Shown in pieces: positions 7,795-15,461 of a stretch of DNA of 64,000 nucleotides. Location of the stretch: the IMG/VR virus record IMGVR_UViG_3300042295_001683, positions 1-64,000 of that record; one strand, given 5' to 3'. Source of the DNA: a virus. Position 1 is the stretch's first letter; the number at the start of each line of letters is the position of its first letter. The notes under the pieces were generated by a model. That model was not told the DNA's origin. It did not search any database and saw only the letters and a list, made by a program, of their open reading frames with translations. The position numbers and the translations under genes are program-made.

Positions 7795-8804
7795 GATGCT
7801 TTCCTAGCTAATTTGGCGGCGTATTCTCTTGCCATGCTTGGCATTGGTGCGATGATTTCGGGTTCTTGCACTGCGATCGGGGCGGGCTGCTGTTGCGATC
7901 GCTGGGTTTTGGATTCTAAAAAGTCTTGATAGCGATCACGGGATTCGTCCCATCGTGAATCGCACTTGTCGTTTTTGGGTTCTATAGCAACCCGCACCCA
8001 TTTCCTAGCATCCGATGAGTCGCAAGATGTTTTGTAAGCGTCCCATCGCTTCATCAAGGGAATTAAGAATTTTAAAAATTCTTTGTCGCCTATCATCTTC
8101 TTAACTTCAGGTTCACGTTGCCTTACTTCCATCGCTCGTTGATACGGATCGATAAATTTCAGGTTTTGCGGGGCGGGGGGATTAAGGGGGGTGGGGTCTT
8201 GATTTTCGGATTTGTCTTCAAGAGCGATAGTTTCTTTTTTTTCTTCAGGTAAAGAAATTTCAATTTTGCAAGACGCTTTCATTTTTTTTTCTTGCGCTCT
8301 TAAAAATGAATTTGGATCTGAGTTTGGATCTGGATCTGCATATGGATCTGGATCTGCAATCGGGACATTGAGGGACAGGTCATTTGTCCCTAATGTGTCC
8401 CTAGGGACAGGTAAGGGACATTCAATATTTAGTAATGCCTGAGCGCGTTGATTTCGCTTCTTTTCAGCCTCTTTTGCTTTACGTTGCATGTAAGCATCTG
8501 CACGTTCCATGACACCTGAACTGTAAATAATATGCTCTTGCCATAGCTGCTTATTTATCAAACCCAAATCAGCCAATGTGTCGAAATATCTAACCAACGT
8601 TCGATCGTCTGTGAGGTTTAGAGATCGTGCCAATCGCTTCATCCAAACATTAGTAGCCTGAATCTGAAAGCCAGTATCTTCAGCTCCGTATAACTCCTCA
8701 AGAATTACCCAGAAAAAGCCATATCCTGCTAAACCGTGAATGTCGATTAGCTCAAAAATCTGGTCATCTTTTCGAGAGCCAATCTCATGATTGAAAAATT
8801 TCAT
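7791..8804 (-). CDS. Replisome organizer / DnaD-like protein (Lin1244-type N-terminal domain)
   Basis: 337 aa. The N-terminus 'MKFFNHEIGSRKDDQIFELI' with 'GYGFFWVILEELYG' is typical of the DUF4373/Lin1244 winged-helix domain in phage and plasmid replication initiators. A charged linker ('RKAKEAEKKRN') and a low-complexity Asp-Pro-rich stretch coded by GGATCT hexamers follow. The C-terminal part contains 'RWDAYKTSCDSSDARKWVRV'. It is coupled to dnaB and probably loads the helicase at the origin. Confidence 0.72.
   Translation of the reverse strand: MKFFNHEIGSRKDDQIFELIDIHGLAGYGFFWVILEELYGAEDTGFQIQATNVWMKRLARSLNLTDDRTLVRYFDTLADLGLINKQLWQEHIIYSSGVMERADAYMQRKAKEAEKKRNQRAQALLNIECPLPVPRDTLGTNDLSLNVPIADPDPYADPDPNSDPNSFLRAQEKKMKASCKIEISLPEEKKETIALEDKSENQDPTPLNPPAPQNLKFIDPYQRAMEVRQREPEVKKMIGDKEFLKFLIPLMKRWDAYKTSCDSSDARKWVRVAIEPKNDKCDSRWDESRDRYQDFLESKTQRSQQQPAPIAVQEPEIIAPMPSMAREYAAKLARKAS
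8314..8355. repeat. GGATCT hexanucleotide repeat inside the replisome-organizer gene
   Basis: Five copies of GGATCT occur within 42 bases, several directly adjacent. Read on the coding (minus) strand they give an Asp-Pro/Ser-rich run. Length variation in steps of six bases would keep the frame and change only linker length. Confidence 0.6.
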
Positions 8805-9565
8805 TATGAGATACCGCCTTGCAATCTAAAAATACGTGAATGAAGCGCGTTAATTTCTTTGGAATAATAGTCTTGAGCGTCTTGTACCGCTTTCTCGTAG
8901 CCATCATTAAACCCTTGATGGTAATGAGATTGAGTTACATCATTAGGGTTAAAGCCGACAATTTGGCGATCGTTAAACTTTGGGAAATACATTGTGATGT
9001 AAAGTCTCTCAAGTATATTTATATCTGCATCAGATAGGTCTGAAACATTTTGATACCGAATCTCATCTACTCCAACAGCTTTTAATGGGTTGAACTTGTG
9101 ATGATTCTTCCATCTAGCATTAAGGTTTTGAGTCTTGCCTATATACCACAATTCAAACGGCTCCATGTTTATAGCTTCACAGCAAAAATAAATAGCAGGA
9201 AAGCTTGGTAATTCTCGCAGACCATGAGGCAAACTTTCTAAATCTAATTGATGAGTAAATAAACTCTCTTCACCAAACATTGATTTAGTAAAGCTTCGAT
9301 CAAAAATCTGCCTCATCCTGTACTCATAAGTAGTGCGCTCTCCGAAAGCACATAAGCGTAATGCCCTTGCAGTAAAATCATCTTGTTCCACGTAGTCATA
9401 TCCAATGACATAATCTTGAGGTTTTACGGATAGATTCCCTATGAGTCTAAGTACCTCGTCTTTGTGCTTTTGCGCTCTTTCAGCAAATTTAATCCTATGC
9501 TTCCCACCGTTGGTAGCAGGATCGGGCGGGTTAGTACCATCGTCTTCATAATCCAAAAATTGCAT
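8804..9565 (-). CDS. GIY-YIG-like nuclease domain protein
   Basis: 253 aa from the ATG at 9565 (overlapping the upstream stop); a GTG at 9568 is an alternative. Residues about 125-185 contain 'AIYFCCEAI', 'LWYIGKTQNLNARWKNHH' and a later Glu, the layout of a GIY-YIG domain (Tyr...Tyr-Ile-Gly-Lys-x-x-x-x-x-x-Arg-x-x-x-His). Such domains cut DNA in homing endonucleases and UvrC. Here it may be a repair or mobile-type nuclease, or an inactive relative. A helical, His/Asp/Gln-rich tail follows. Confidence 0.55.
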   Translation of the reverse strand: MQFLDYEDDGTNPPDPATNGGKHRIKFAERAQKHKDEVLRLIGNLSVKPQDYVIGYDYVEQDDFTARALRLCAFGERTTYEYRMRQIFDRSFTKSMFGEESLFTHQLDLESLPHGLRELPSFPAIYFCCEAINMEPFELWYIGKTQNLNARWKNHHKFNPLKAVGVDEIRYQNVSDLSDADINILERLYITMYFPKFNDRQIVGFNPNDVTQSHYHQGFNDGYEKAVQDAQDYYSKEINALHSRIFRLQGGIS

Positions 9566-9777
9566 CACGCCGCCACCTCATCAGACTTAGCGATCGCCGC
9601 TTTGTAGAACTTTTCGAGATTGCGTTGCATCGCGCCATGATGATCGGCTTTGCGATGACCTTCGAGAAAATCAATCAAATCAGCGCCAGAAATTTTAACG
9701 CTTGGTTTTGAATTTTTGCTCTTATCAAAAATACGAACCCATCCACTGCGATCGCCGCCAATAAAACTGTAATTCAT
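9565..9777 (-). CDS. Hypothetical protein
   Basis: 70 aa, beginning 'MNYSFIGGDRSGWVRIF' with a basic, His-containing middle. Coupled to both neighbours by overlaps. No family recognised. Confidence 0.5.
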   Translation of the reverse strand: MNYSFIGGDRSGWVRIFDKSKNSKPSVKISGADLIDFLEGHRKADHHGAMQRNLEKFYKAAIAKSDEVAA

Positions 9778-10262
9778 CCCACACGCTCCTTAGCTTTTGC
9801 CATTTCACCATTACCTAATGCTTTACGCAAATCTTCCATTGATTGCAGTTTTTCTGCTGGCGGTTCAGTAGCTGCAAAGCTAAGCAAATTATCGCGCCAT
9901 CCCATACCATCAAGTGATATAGAAATATCTGTAAAGCGCAGCACTGAGTTAGCCTGAATCAATATGGTTTTGTCAATCCAATCACGAATAAGAGCGTCGG
10001 CAACGCTATTAGAGAAAATAGGAAGATCGTAAGGAAACAATCCTTTATATTCGAGCCAATCTAGATTGAACTGAGCTTCACCATAACCATACTCAAGGGT
10101 AAGGGTTAAATGCTTTACCGTGTCTAACACGTAGCCGACAAAACGCTCAAAATCTTGCCTATACTCGTCACTGTGGATAGTTCTTAGTGCTAGTTCGCTG
10201 GTTGAACGATTAGCTTGGAATATAGTGATTTGTTGCTTAGTGGCTTGATCTAATACACTCAC
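9774..10262 (-). CDS. Hypothetical protein
   Basis: 162 aa starting with GTG at 10262, which overlaps the upstream stop (GTGA). No motif is recognised; the sequence is mixed alpha/beta with a helical C-terminus ending 'GEMAKAKERVG'. Likely an accessory replication-region gene by position. Confidence 0.5.
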   Translation of the reverse strand: MSVLDQATKQQITIFQANRSTSELALRTIHSDEYRQDFERFVGYVLDTVKHLTLTLEYGYGEAQFNLDWLEYKGLFPYDLPIFSNSVADALIRDWIDKTILIQANSVLRFTDISISLDGMGWRDNLLSFAATEPPAEKLQSMEDLRKALGNGEMAKAKERVG

Positions 10263-10447
10263 GCCGACACCTCAGACTTAGCGATCGTCAAACCTTTAAT
10301 ATTTGCTCTAGCAATCAAATCATCGATCGCTGTTTCGATAGTGTCGTTAATCGTTTCTCCCAAAACCTCAGACGCAATTCGGGCGTTACGGTGTTTGTCA
10401 GGAGGGATATAAGCCTTAACTTGGCTGTGTGTAGCTGCTTTGCCCAT
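10259..10447 (-). CDS. Small ribbon-helix-helix-like protein
   Basis: 62 aa. 'KAYIPPDKHRNARIASEVLG' followed by 'NDTIETAIDDLIAR' has the strand-helix-helix layout of CopG/Arc-type DNA binders. It is the first gene of this part of the minus operon, a usual place for a self-regulating repressor. The overlapping GTGA end couples it to the next gene. Confidence 0.5.
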   Translation of the reverse strand: MGKAATHSQVKAYIPPDKHRNARIASEVLGETINDTIETAIDDLIARANIKGLTIAKSEVSA

Positions 10448-10528
10448 CGCTTTTTTTTGTTTACCTAAACTTGATTACCTAATAAGTATAGTACGATTGT
10501 ACACAAATAAACCATTAATTTACAAATC

Positions 10529-10562
10529 CCAACCCGCAAAGCATAGATATTTCTCTATGCAA
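10529..10562 (-). repeat. Repeated hairpin element, copy 2
   Basis: On the minus strand GCATAGA-gaaata-TCTATGC forms a 7-bp stem-loop, followed by TTTGCGGGTT. The 17-base string TCTATGCTTTGCGGGTT matches the element at 4612-4646. It lies between the gene ending at 10597 and the promoter region of the 10447 gene. Confidence 0.4.
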
Positions 10563-10596
10563 CGAGAGAGATAAATTCTTGATGTGTCATTATTTT

Positions 10597-10821
10597 TTAG
10601 AATGGGATTTCGTCTGTGCTTCCTTCAAGTTCTTGATCGATGTGAGATTTAGCCTCTGCAAGCGCTATTTGCAGATCAGCGCTGTAGCTAACAAATTGTG
10701 TTCTGCTCAGGCAGTCAAGTACTCTGATAGCTTGCCCTTCATCAGTTTTATAGTTTTCAAGTCGGTGGCTTCTATAAAACTCAGTGGATAGTGCGACACC
10801 TCTAAGAATTGGATTACTCAT
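10597..10821 (-). CDS. Hypothetical protein with an SSB-like C-terminal tail
   Basis: 74 aa from the ATG at 10821, which overlaps the upstream stop (ATGA). The last residues, 'STDEIPF', resemble the acidic Asp-Asp-Ile-Pro-Phe tail of single-stranded DNA-binding protein, which recruits replication and repair enzymes. The body is helical and unlike SSB. It might attract host SSB-tail-binding proteins, but a chance resemblance is possible. Confidence 0.45.
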   Translation of the reverse strand: MSNPILRGVALSTEFYRSHRLENYKTDEGQAIRVLDCLSRTQFVSYSADLQIALAEAKSHIDQELEGSTDEIPF

Positions 10822-11159
10822 GATTTCACTCCGCACCATTTCATAGCTATTGCGCCAAGTCTGTTAATAAGCGCATTCCTCAATTCACCAGAGACAGTTG
10901 CTAAATTAGGATGTACATATCCAAAATTCCGATAGCACCATAAGTTTTTACTATTCCAGCAAAGATCAATAGAGAATCCATAGCCTCTACATTCACTAAT
11001 TGACATCTGGAAACCATACTCGTTTTCGCCATGAAACGAATAGTCACTAGGATCTAGCGACTCTAAATACTCAATCAAATCACTCATAATTTGATTTTGC
11101 TCATCTTGTGTAAGGAGTTTACACTTTTGCTCGTCCAGCAATAAAGATTCATGCTTCAT
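10818..11159 (-). CDS. Hypothetical protein
   Basis: 113 aa with an acidic N-terminal helix and a Tyr/Cys-rich beta segment ('YGFSIDLCWNSKNLWCY'). The start has an AGGTG-type ribosome-binding site. No family recognised. Coupled by ATGA to the next gene. Confidence 0.5.
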   Translation of the reverse strand: MKHESLLLDEQKCKLLTQDEQNQIMSDLIEYLESLDPSDYSFHGENEYGFQMSISECRGYGFSIDLCWNSKNLWCYRNFGYVHPNLATVSGELRNALINRLGAIAMKWCGVKS

Positions 11160-11199
11160 GATTTCACCTGTAATTTTTTAATCTCGCGCTCAATTTTCC

Positions 11200-11514
11200 T
11201 CAACTCTTGCCCTGCTCTAATTTCCGTTCAACCTTTGCAACGACTTGCCTGATGTTCTCAGGATCGCGCCCTAGCTTTTCGGCTGTTGCGATGACCTTGC
11301 GATCGCACTCGATCCAAGTTGTGTATATCTCCCATTGCAAGGGAGTAATCCCAAAATACTTAAGCACAATTGCTTGTATTGACTGCGATGCGTTGTCACC
11401 AAGGGCGGCGATCGCATCTCCTAAGATTGGGCTAAAACAGTAGGAATATGTTTTAGCCTTTATTTCGGGCGGTTTCTTAGGTCTACCGCCGCCGTGGTTG
11501 CCTCCTCTAGGCAT
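11200..11514 (-). CDS. HTH-like DNA-binding protein
   Basis: 104 aa. The N-terminus is a basic Gly-rich arm ('MPRGGNHGGGRPKKPP'). Residues 70-100 ('DRKVIATAEKLGRDPENIRQ') look like a helix-turn-helix of the kind used to count or recognise repeats. It could be a small terminase-like or regulatory DNA-binding protein. Start overlaps the upstream stop by 8 bases. Confidence 0.45.
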   Translation of the reverse strand: MPRGGNHGGGRPKKPPEIKAKTYSYCFSPILGDAIAALGDNASQSIQAIVLKYFGITPLQWEIYTTWIECDRKVIATAEKLGRDPENIRQVVAKVERKLEQGKS

Positions 11515-11806
11515 TTATTAGCTCCATAGCTCTTTTTGTCGCTCCACAATGCCCAAACTCATTAATTGACTCTTGAAGAATCAATTTAAAAGCATCAATA
11601 GACATCTCGAAAGTATGAGATTCTTCAATATCAATGACCTCATCTAGCCCACACGCTTCGATGCTGTCTGAATCAAGAAAGAACCCATCATGCGTATGCT
11701 CGTAACTTACAGAGCATACGCCGTTAGCATACTGGTAAGCCTCAAAGGTATAAGTCCCCTTTGCGTTATATTCTTGCGCTGTAACCGTTAAAACTGTGAC
11801 TTGCAT
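11507..11806 (-). CDS. Hypothetical acidic protein, first gene of its transcript
   Basis: 99 aa, acidic, beta-rich at the N-terminus ('MQVTVLTVTAQEYNAKGTYT'). It is the first gene behind a clear minus-strand promoter (11845-11873). Function unknown. Confidence 0.55.
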   Translation of the reverse strand: MQVTVLTVTAQEYNAKGTYTFEAYQYANGVCSVSYEHTHDGFFLDSDSIEACGLDEVIDIEESHTFEMSIDAFKLILQESINEFGHCGATKRAMELINA

Positions 11807-11844
11807 TGCCTTGATTTCCTTTGCTTTGTTTAACTCAATAACCT

Positions 11845-11873
11845 ATTATTGATCGACCTATAGGTTTTGTCAA
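11845..11873 (-). promoter_or_regulatory. Sigma-70-type promoter (family shared with 44401)
   Basis: On the minus strand TTGACA, a 17-base spacer and AATAAT precede the 11806 gene. The sequence around the -10 and leader (CGATCAATAATAG, then TTGAGTTAAACAA) is nearly the same as at the plus-strand promoter at 44401-44429, so the two are copies of one phage promoter. Confidence 0.7.
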
Positions 11874-11902
11874 CAGCAAAACCAAACTATTTTTATAGAC
11901 AC

Positions 11903-11930
11903 AAAAAAAGCCGTCGCGAGTGCGTCGGCT
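11903..11930 (-). terminator. Rho-independent terminator of the CRISPR-like operon
   Basis: Read on the minus strand, AGCCGACGC and GCGACGGCT form a 9-bp stem with one mismatch, followed by seven T. It lies about 60 bases after the cas6-like stop at 11989 and upstream of the next promoter, so it closes the long 19.8-12.0 kb operon. Confidence 0.75.
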
Positions 11931-11988
11931 GGGGATGCGAAGTGGTCACTCTATTTTAAGCGATCGCTCCGCCGAGTGATTTTGTTAT

Positions 11989-12576
11989 TTATTCAAAAAA
12001 TCCGCATCCTAGATGTTTGCGACCTCCCAACCCTTTCTCTTGTAATATTAAAGACTCGTTAGGGCGCAAATCTGAAAACATTACAGGGTATACAGCACAC
12101 GGTTGCTTTTTAATAATTAGCTGCTCCTTGCGCCCTATTGTTGGCAGTGTATTAATATCAAACTTTGTTAGTTGCTTGCCTAGCGACACCGCAAACCTAG
12201 TAAGATCGGGTTCACGATTGTTGTCGGTTTTAATTGATACCCAAGCCGCTAGATTCTCTTGAGATTTTAGCTCTGTGCCATTAACCAGCTTGAGTTTAAT
12301 CAACTCTTTGCCTAAATGGATTTGACAATCAAAAAGCATCGTTAGCTCTGTAATTAAATCTTTGGAGCAACGTAGCTTTATAGTGCTTTGAGTTAAACGT
12401 AATGTGCGATCGTCAAAAATATTTGTGTTACTGATTCTACTGATCGCCCACTCAGGGTTATCTTTGAGCTTAGGAGATAAGCTGGTCAGCGCTGAATATA
12501 AGCAATAGTGATAATTCCGTGGGATTAACACCCCTTCAATACTGAATAAAAATTCTATAAAATTGCAGTTAGGCAT
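11989..12576 (-). CDS. cas6: Cas6-like CRISPR RNA endonuclease (Cmx6 family)
   Basis: 195 aa. The order of motifs fits the Cas6/Cmx6 family: an N-terminal strand 'IEFLFSIEGVLIPRNYHYCL', then 'DRTLRLTQSTIKLRC' in the first ferredoxin-like fold, and the C-terminal Gly-rich loop 'GLGGRKHLGCGFF' at about 182-194. Cas6 enzymes cut pre-crRNA inside repeats. Classical type IV-B loci lack a Cas6, so its presence as last gene of a Csf2/Csf3/CysH operon is unusual. It might mature crRNAs from the array at 46.6 kb or from a host array. Its start overlaps the cupin stop by 8 bases. The family call is from memory of conserved motifs. Confidence 0.8.
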   Translation of the reverse strand: MPNCNFIEFLFSIEGVLIPRNYHYCLYSALTSLSPKLKDNPEWAISRISNTNIFDDRTLRLTQSTIKLRCSKDLITELTMLFDCQIHLGKELIKLKLVNGTELKSQENLAAWVSIKTDNNREPDLTRFAVSLGKQLTKFDINTLPTIGRKEQLIIKKQPCAVYPVMFSDLRPNESLILQEKGLGGRKHLGCGFFE

Positions 12577-12928
12577 TGATAATCACCAATCTTTTTTCAC
12601 TATCTACAGGTTGATGCTTGTTTGCAATAGATAAAAGAAAAAGCCCGTCATTTCCAGCCCTTACCCTATGAGGTTGCGAACCGTCTATAAAGTAGCAAGT
12701 TCCTTTGATGATTGGTTGTGTTTCATCGCCGCAATCAATCCATCCAGACCCCTCTACTCCAAACAAAATATGATCACCCTCATGGGTATGAAGAGAAGTT
12801 TTTTCGTTAGGTGCGAAATTCAACATGTCAGCAGCAAAGCCGTCTTTTTTTACCAGTGGCAATCCGATAGCTTGACTGCCATACATCTGATACCAGTAAT
12901 CAGCATCTAAATAATTTTTAATTTGCAT
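12569..12928 (-). CDS. Cupin-fold protein in the CRISPR-like operon
   Basis: 119 aa single-domain cupin. Motif 1 is 'LHTHEGDHILFGVEGSGW' (His-x-His...Glu) and motif 2 is 'GTCYFIDGSQPHRV' (Gly...Pro-His), enough to hold a divalent metal. Cupins range from dioxygenases to isomerases and sugar-nucleotide enzymes, so the reaction cannot be named. It overlaps CysH-like and Cas6-like genes on either side and is therefore translated with them. I know of no described role for a cupin in type IV CRISPR loci. Confidence 0.75.
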   Translation of the reverse strand: MQIKNYLDADYWYQMYGSQAIGLPLVKKDGFAADMLNFAPNEKTSLHTHEGDHILFGVEGSGWIDCGDETQPIIKGTCYFIDGSQPHRVRAGNDGLFLLSIANKHQPVDSEKRLVIINA

Positions 12929-13586
12929 ACAATAATCCTTTTAGGTATTCAAAATATTCTGGCGAAATCTTGCGAAACTCTTCTAATCTTGTAGCTTGAT
13001 ATTGATTGTTAGTATTTTTGCTGACATGATCTGTAGTTCGTTTTGCGCCTAAATCATAGGCTTTTAGGTATGGTAATTCATGGGAAAGCGTATAAGCCCA
13101 AATATCGTTTTCACTCCAATTAAAAACAGGGCAAGCTCTGTAATCTCCTTTTTTGTATTGATAGATAGCGCCATTTTTTAGCAAGGTTGCTTTACGTTTT
13201 GCGCTTTCTTCTATCCGCAATCCAACAAAAGCGACAGGATAATCAATCCATAATTTTTGTGACTTAACTTTGTTAGGGACATGATCGCCTTGCATCAAAA
13301 TAGTTTGAATGTTTAGCCCAAATTTGTCCTGATATTTTGATTCTGTTTCAGCATAATTACTAATCATTTCTCTTTCATAATGTCCAAAAGAAATAGCCAA
13401 AATATTAGGACAAATCGACTGCACCAAATGAAGCATTACGACTGAATCCTTACCCCATGACACCGCAACATAAGAAGGAGCGATCGCTAAAGCCTCTCGA
13501 ATAATCTCTTTAGCTTTCTCAACTTTGCGCTTAAATGTTGGCAGTGTCGCATGAGCTAAGAATGCATCGCGTTCTATTCTCTCCAT
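12918..13586 (-). CDS. cysH: CysH-like PP-loop ATPase (type IV-B accessory)
   Basis: 222 aa, the size of PAPS/APS reductases. The PP-loop 'VSWGKDSVVMLHL' (Ser-x-Gly-Lys-Asp-Ser, about 43-48) binds ATP or the nucleotide moiety. 'GLRIEESAKRK', 'ACPVFNWSENDIWAYT' and a basic Arg/Thr loop follow, as in CysH and phage relatives. No C-terminal ECGxH reductase motif is visible, so it may not reduce PAPS. CysH-like genes are the hallmark neighbours of type IV-B CRISPR loci. Its start overlaps the Csf3-like stop by 13 bases. Confidence 0.82.
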   Translation of the reverse strand: MERIERDAFLAHATLPTFKRKVEKAKEIIREALAIAPSYVAVSWGKDSVVMLHLVQSICPNILAISFGHYEREMISNYAETESKYQDKFGLNIQTILMQGDHVPNKVKSQKLWIDYPVAFVGLRIEESAKRKATLLKNGAIYQYKKGDYRACPVFNWSENDIWAYTLSHELPYLKAYDLGAKRTTDHVSKNTNNQYQATRLEEFRKISPEYFEYLKGLLYAN

Positions 13587-14260
13587 ACATTATCCGTTGG
13601 CATATAGCATATAGTTCTATTGGATTGCAGAAAATACGGTGTTCGCCACCCCCAGTTCATCATATTGATAGATTGAGGTTGTGGAATCATATTAATTGGC
13701 ATTGGTCGGGCTAAACTTTCACCTCTCCACAAATGCCAATCATGTTCAAAAGGAAGTACTTCCCATTTGTGTACCTGCCCGCAACCTTGCGATCGCTTCT
13801 TACCAAGATGCGTAACATTTAGAATTAGTTCGCTAATCTTGTCAGCATTGCCAATCGCAAACCAGTGTATAGTCTGCATTTCGCGATCATATCGTGGTAA
13901 ATCATAGGCTTTAAAATGCCCTTGCGAACTATCAACCTTAGCTTTCTTTTTACCCCAATCAAGGTGTAGTTCTTGCTTGTCCCATCGCTTACGGTAACGC
14001 TGAGTTTGTTGATGATTTTCGATGTAATGTGGTGAACTCACGGCCCAATACCACTCGCCTTTAAGCGTCTTCCGAGCGATCGGCATTTCATCAAAAATCA
14101 AGGGCAGATTCTTTTCAGCATCCGCAGCCGTTGGATTAGGCGTGATTAACCCTAATTGGTCTAACAATTGATACTCAATCAGGGCATCAAAGCTAGGGGA
14201 CCAGTCATCATAGGCAACTAGCGGCGTTGCCATGTGTGCAATTATTTGGAGGTTATCCAT
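13574..14260 (-). CDS. csf3: Csf3-like protein (type IV Cas5)
   Basis: 228 aa. The conserved Cas5-type ending is clear: 'LGKKRSQGCGQVHKWEV' (Gly-rich loop) followed by 'DWHLWRGESLARPMP', as in Csf3. The N-terminal half has 'ATPLVAYDDWSPSFDALIEY', also typical of Csf3. Cas5 proteins cap the 5' handle of the crRNA in the effector complex. It overlaps csf2 by 8 bases and cysH by 13. Assignment is from memory of the family; alternative is another RAMP protein. Confidence 0.82.
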   Translation of the reverse strand: MDNLQIIAHMATPLVAYDDWSPSFDALIEYQLLDQLGLITPNPTAADAEKNLPLIFDEMPIARKTLKGEWYWAVSSPHYIENHQQTQRYRKRWDKQELHLDWGKKKAKVDSSQGHFKAYDLPRYDREMQTIHWFAIGNADKISELILNVTHLGKKRSQGCGQVHKWEVLPFEHDWHLWRGESLARPMPINMIPQPQSINMMNWGWRTPYFLQSNRTICYMPTDNVWRE

Positions 14261-15461
14261 TCAATAAACTCCTAATATCGCTTTTAGAATCAGCAAGAAA
14301 TCCTTTGTAATCTTCGAGATATTCTTTATACCTTGCATGAGATTCAGAGGCGCGATCGCTTAATTTCTGAGCATGAGGTGTAATCGTCATAAACTCACCG
14401 CGATCGCCCTCCGCAGTCTCAAACCAGAATTGCATAGAACATAGTCCGCAACCCGTTCCTGATTGACCGCCTAAGTATGGCGATTCAGCAAACTTGAGTA
14501 AAGCATCAGCAATAAATCCTTCTTCGATTCTGGTGACGTTTGCGCTCCAATAAGAGTACAAAGTAGCACCTGTTTGAAGTAGCCAATTACCCATGATCAT
14601 CTGTTGGCTTTTCTCTCTTTCGGGCTTTGCTTTGTCACCTTTCCCTTTCTTAGTTTCTTCAGAAACTATGCCAAATAGATCGCCTTGAGAAATCATCTTT
14701 TGAGGTTCTGGAGTAGCGCCGATCAAATGTTTTGCAAAGTTAGGATCGTGAAGTGAATCGCGCCTTGTCTTTTGGCTATAGGTAAGCCAATCGGAATAAT
14801 ATCGAAGCCTTTCTCCCAAGAACGGCATCCATTCAGCAAGCAATGCCTTTAGATCGTAATTATTAACATCCGAAGGAGAACCATGATGTAGCCATTGATT
14901 CACTCGTTGACTATGCTGTAAGTCTTTGCCATCGATAATCTGCTCTAGTGCTGGTATGACTTCGATTGGCAACGCAGGGGGGAACATCTGATAAAGATAC
15001 TTAGCGCTCTCTACACAAGCCAAATAAGCATCACCAACAGCGATCCGACCGTGCACCATTTGAGCATCGGATACACCAAACAATCCTTTAGGTTTGGCGG
15101 TTCCTAGTACTGAGAGGCATGGCAAAAGCTGACGGATTTTTCTATCCAAATCCAAATCATTACCCGTGCCACCATCAATCGCGCCGCCACAAAATAGAGC
15201 GTGATGCATCGTTGGCGATACTTGCACACCAATCTGAGATAAGAAAGAATCAATACCACACCGCCTTAAAATTCGATTGCGTAGTGAGTTGCCAGAAAGT
15301 GTGAAAACTTCAGAGGGATTGCCTTCTAAATCCGTCACCTTCATTGTTCGCAAGTTTGTTTGATTGCCTACGGACTCACTGATATGGGACAAAGGCTGTA
15401 GCAAAGTAATCTGCAAATGTAGTTTGATATTATGGCGATCGTGTGGGTTGTAATTAAGCAT
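14253..15461 (-). CDS. csf2: Csf2-like protein (type IV Cas7 backbone)
   Basis: 402 aa. After an N-terminal strand ('HNIKLHLQITLLQPLSH') comes 'LSGNSLRNRILRR' (about 55-67), the RAMP motif of Cas7-like proteins, then 'HALFCGGAIDGGTG', very like the conserved Cys-Gly-Gly stretch of Csf2. The C-terminal half carries 'SPYLGGQSGTGCGLCSMQF', another Gly-rich RAMP loop, and a charged insertion near 275-295. Cas7 subunits polymerise along crRNA. The gene lies between a 174-aa unknown and csf3 with overlaps on both sides. Confidence 0.85.
   Translation of the reverse strand: MLNYNPHDRHNIKLHLQITLLQPLSHISESVGNQTNLRTMKVTDLEGNPSEVFTLSGNSLRNRILRRCGIDSFLSQIGVQVSPTMHHALFCGGAIDGGTGNDLDLDRKIRQLLPCLSVLGTAKPKGLFGVSDAQMVHGRIAVGDAYLACVESAKYLYQMFPPALPIEVIPALEQIIDGKDLQHSQRVNQWLHHGSPSDVNNYDLKALLAEWMPFLGERLRYYSDWLTYSQKTRRDSLHDPNFAKHLIGATPEPQKMISQGDLFGIVSEETKKGKGDKAKPEREKSQQMIMGNWLLQTGATLYSYWSANVTRIEEGFIADALLKFAESPYLGGQSGTGCGLCSMQFWFETAEGDRGEFMTITPHAQKLSDRASESHARYKEYLEDYKGFLADSKSDIRSLLNG

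Noticed and set aside
12918-13586. Metabolic PAPS reductase for sulfate assimilation
   Set aside because: The C-terminal ECGxH reductase motif is not visible, and the gene lies within a Csf2/Csf3/Cas6 set, so a CRISPR accessory role is favoured.
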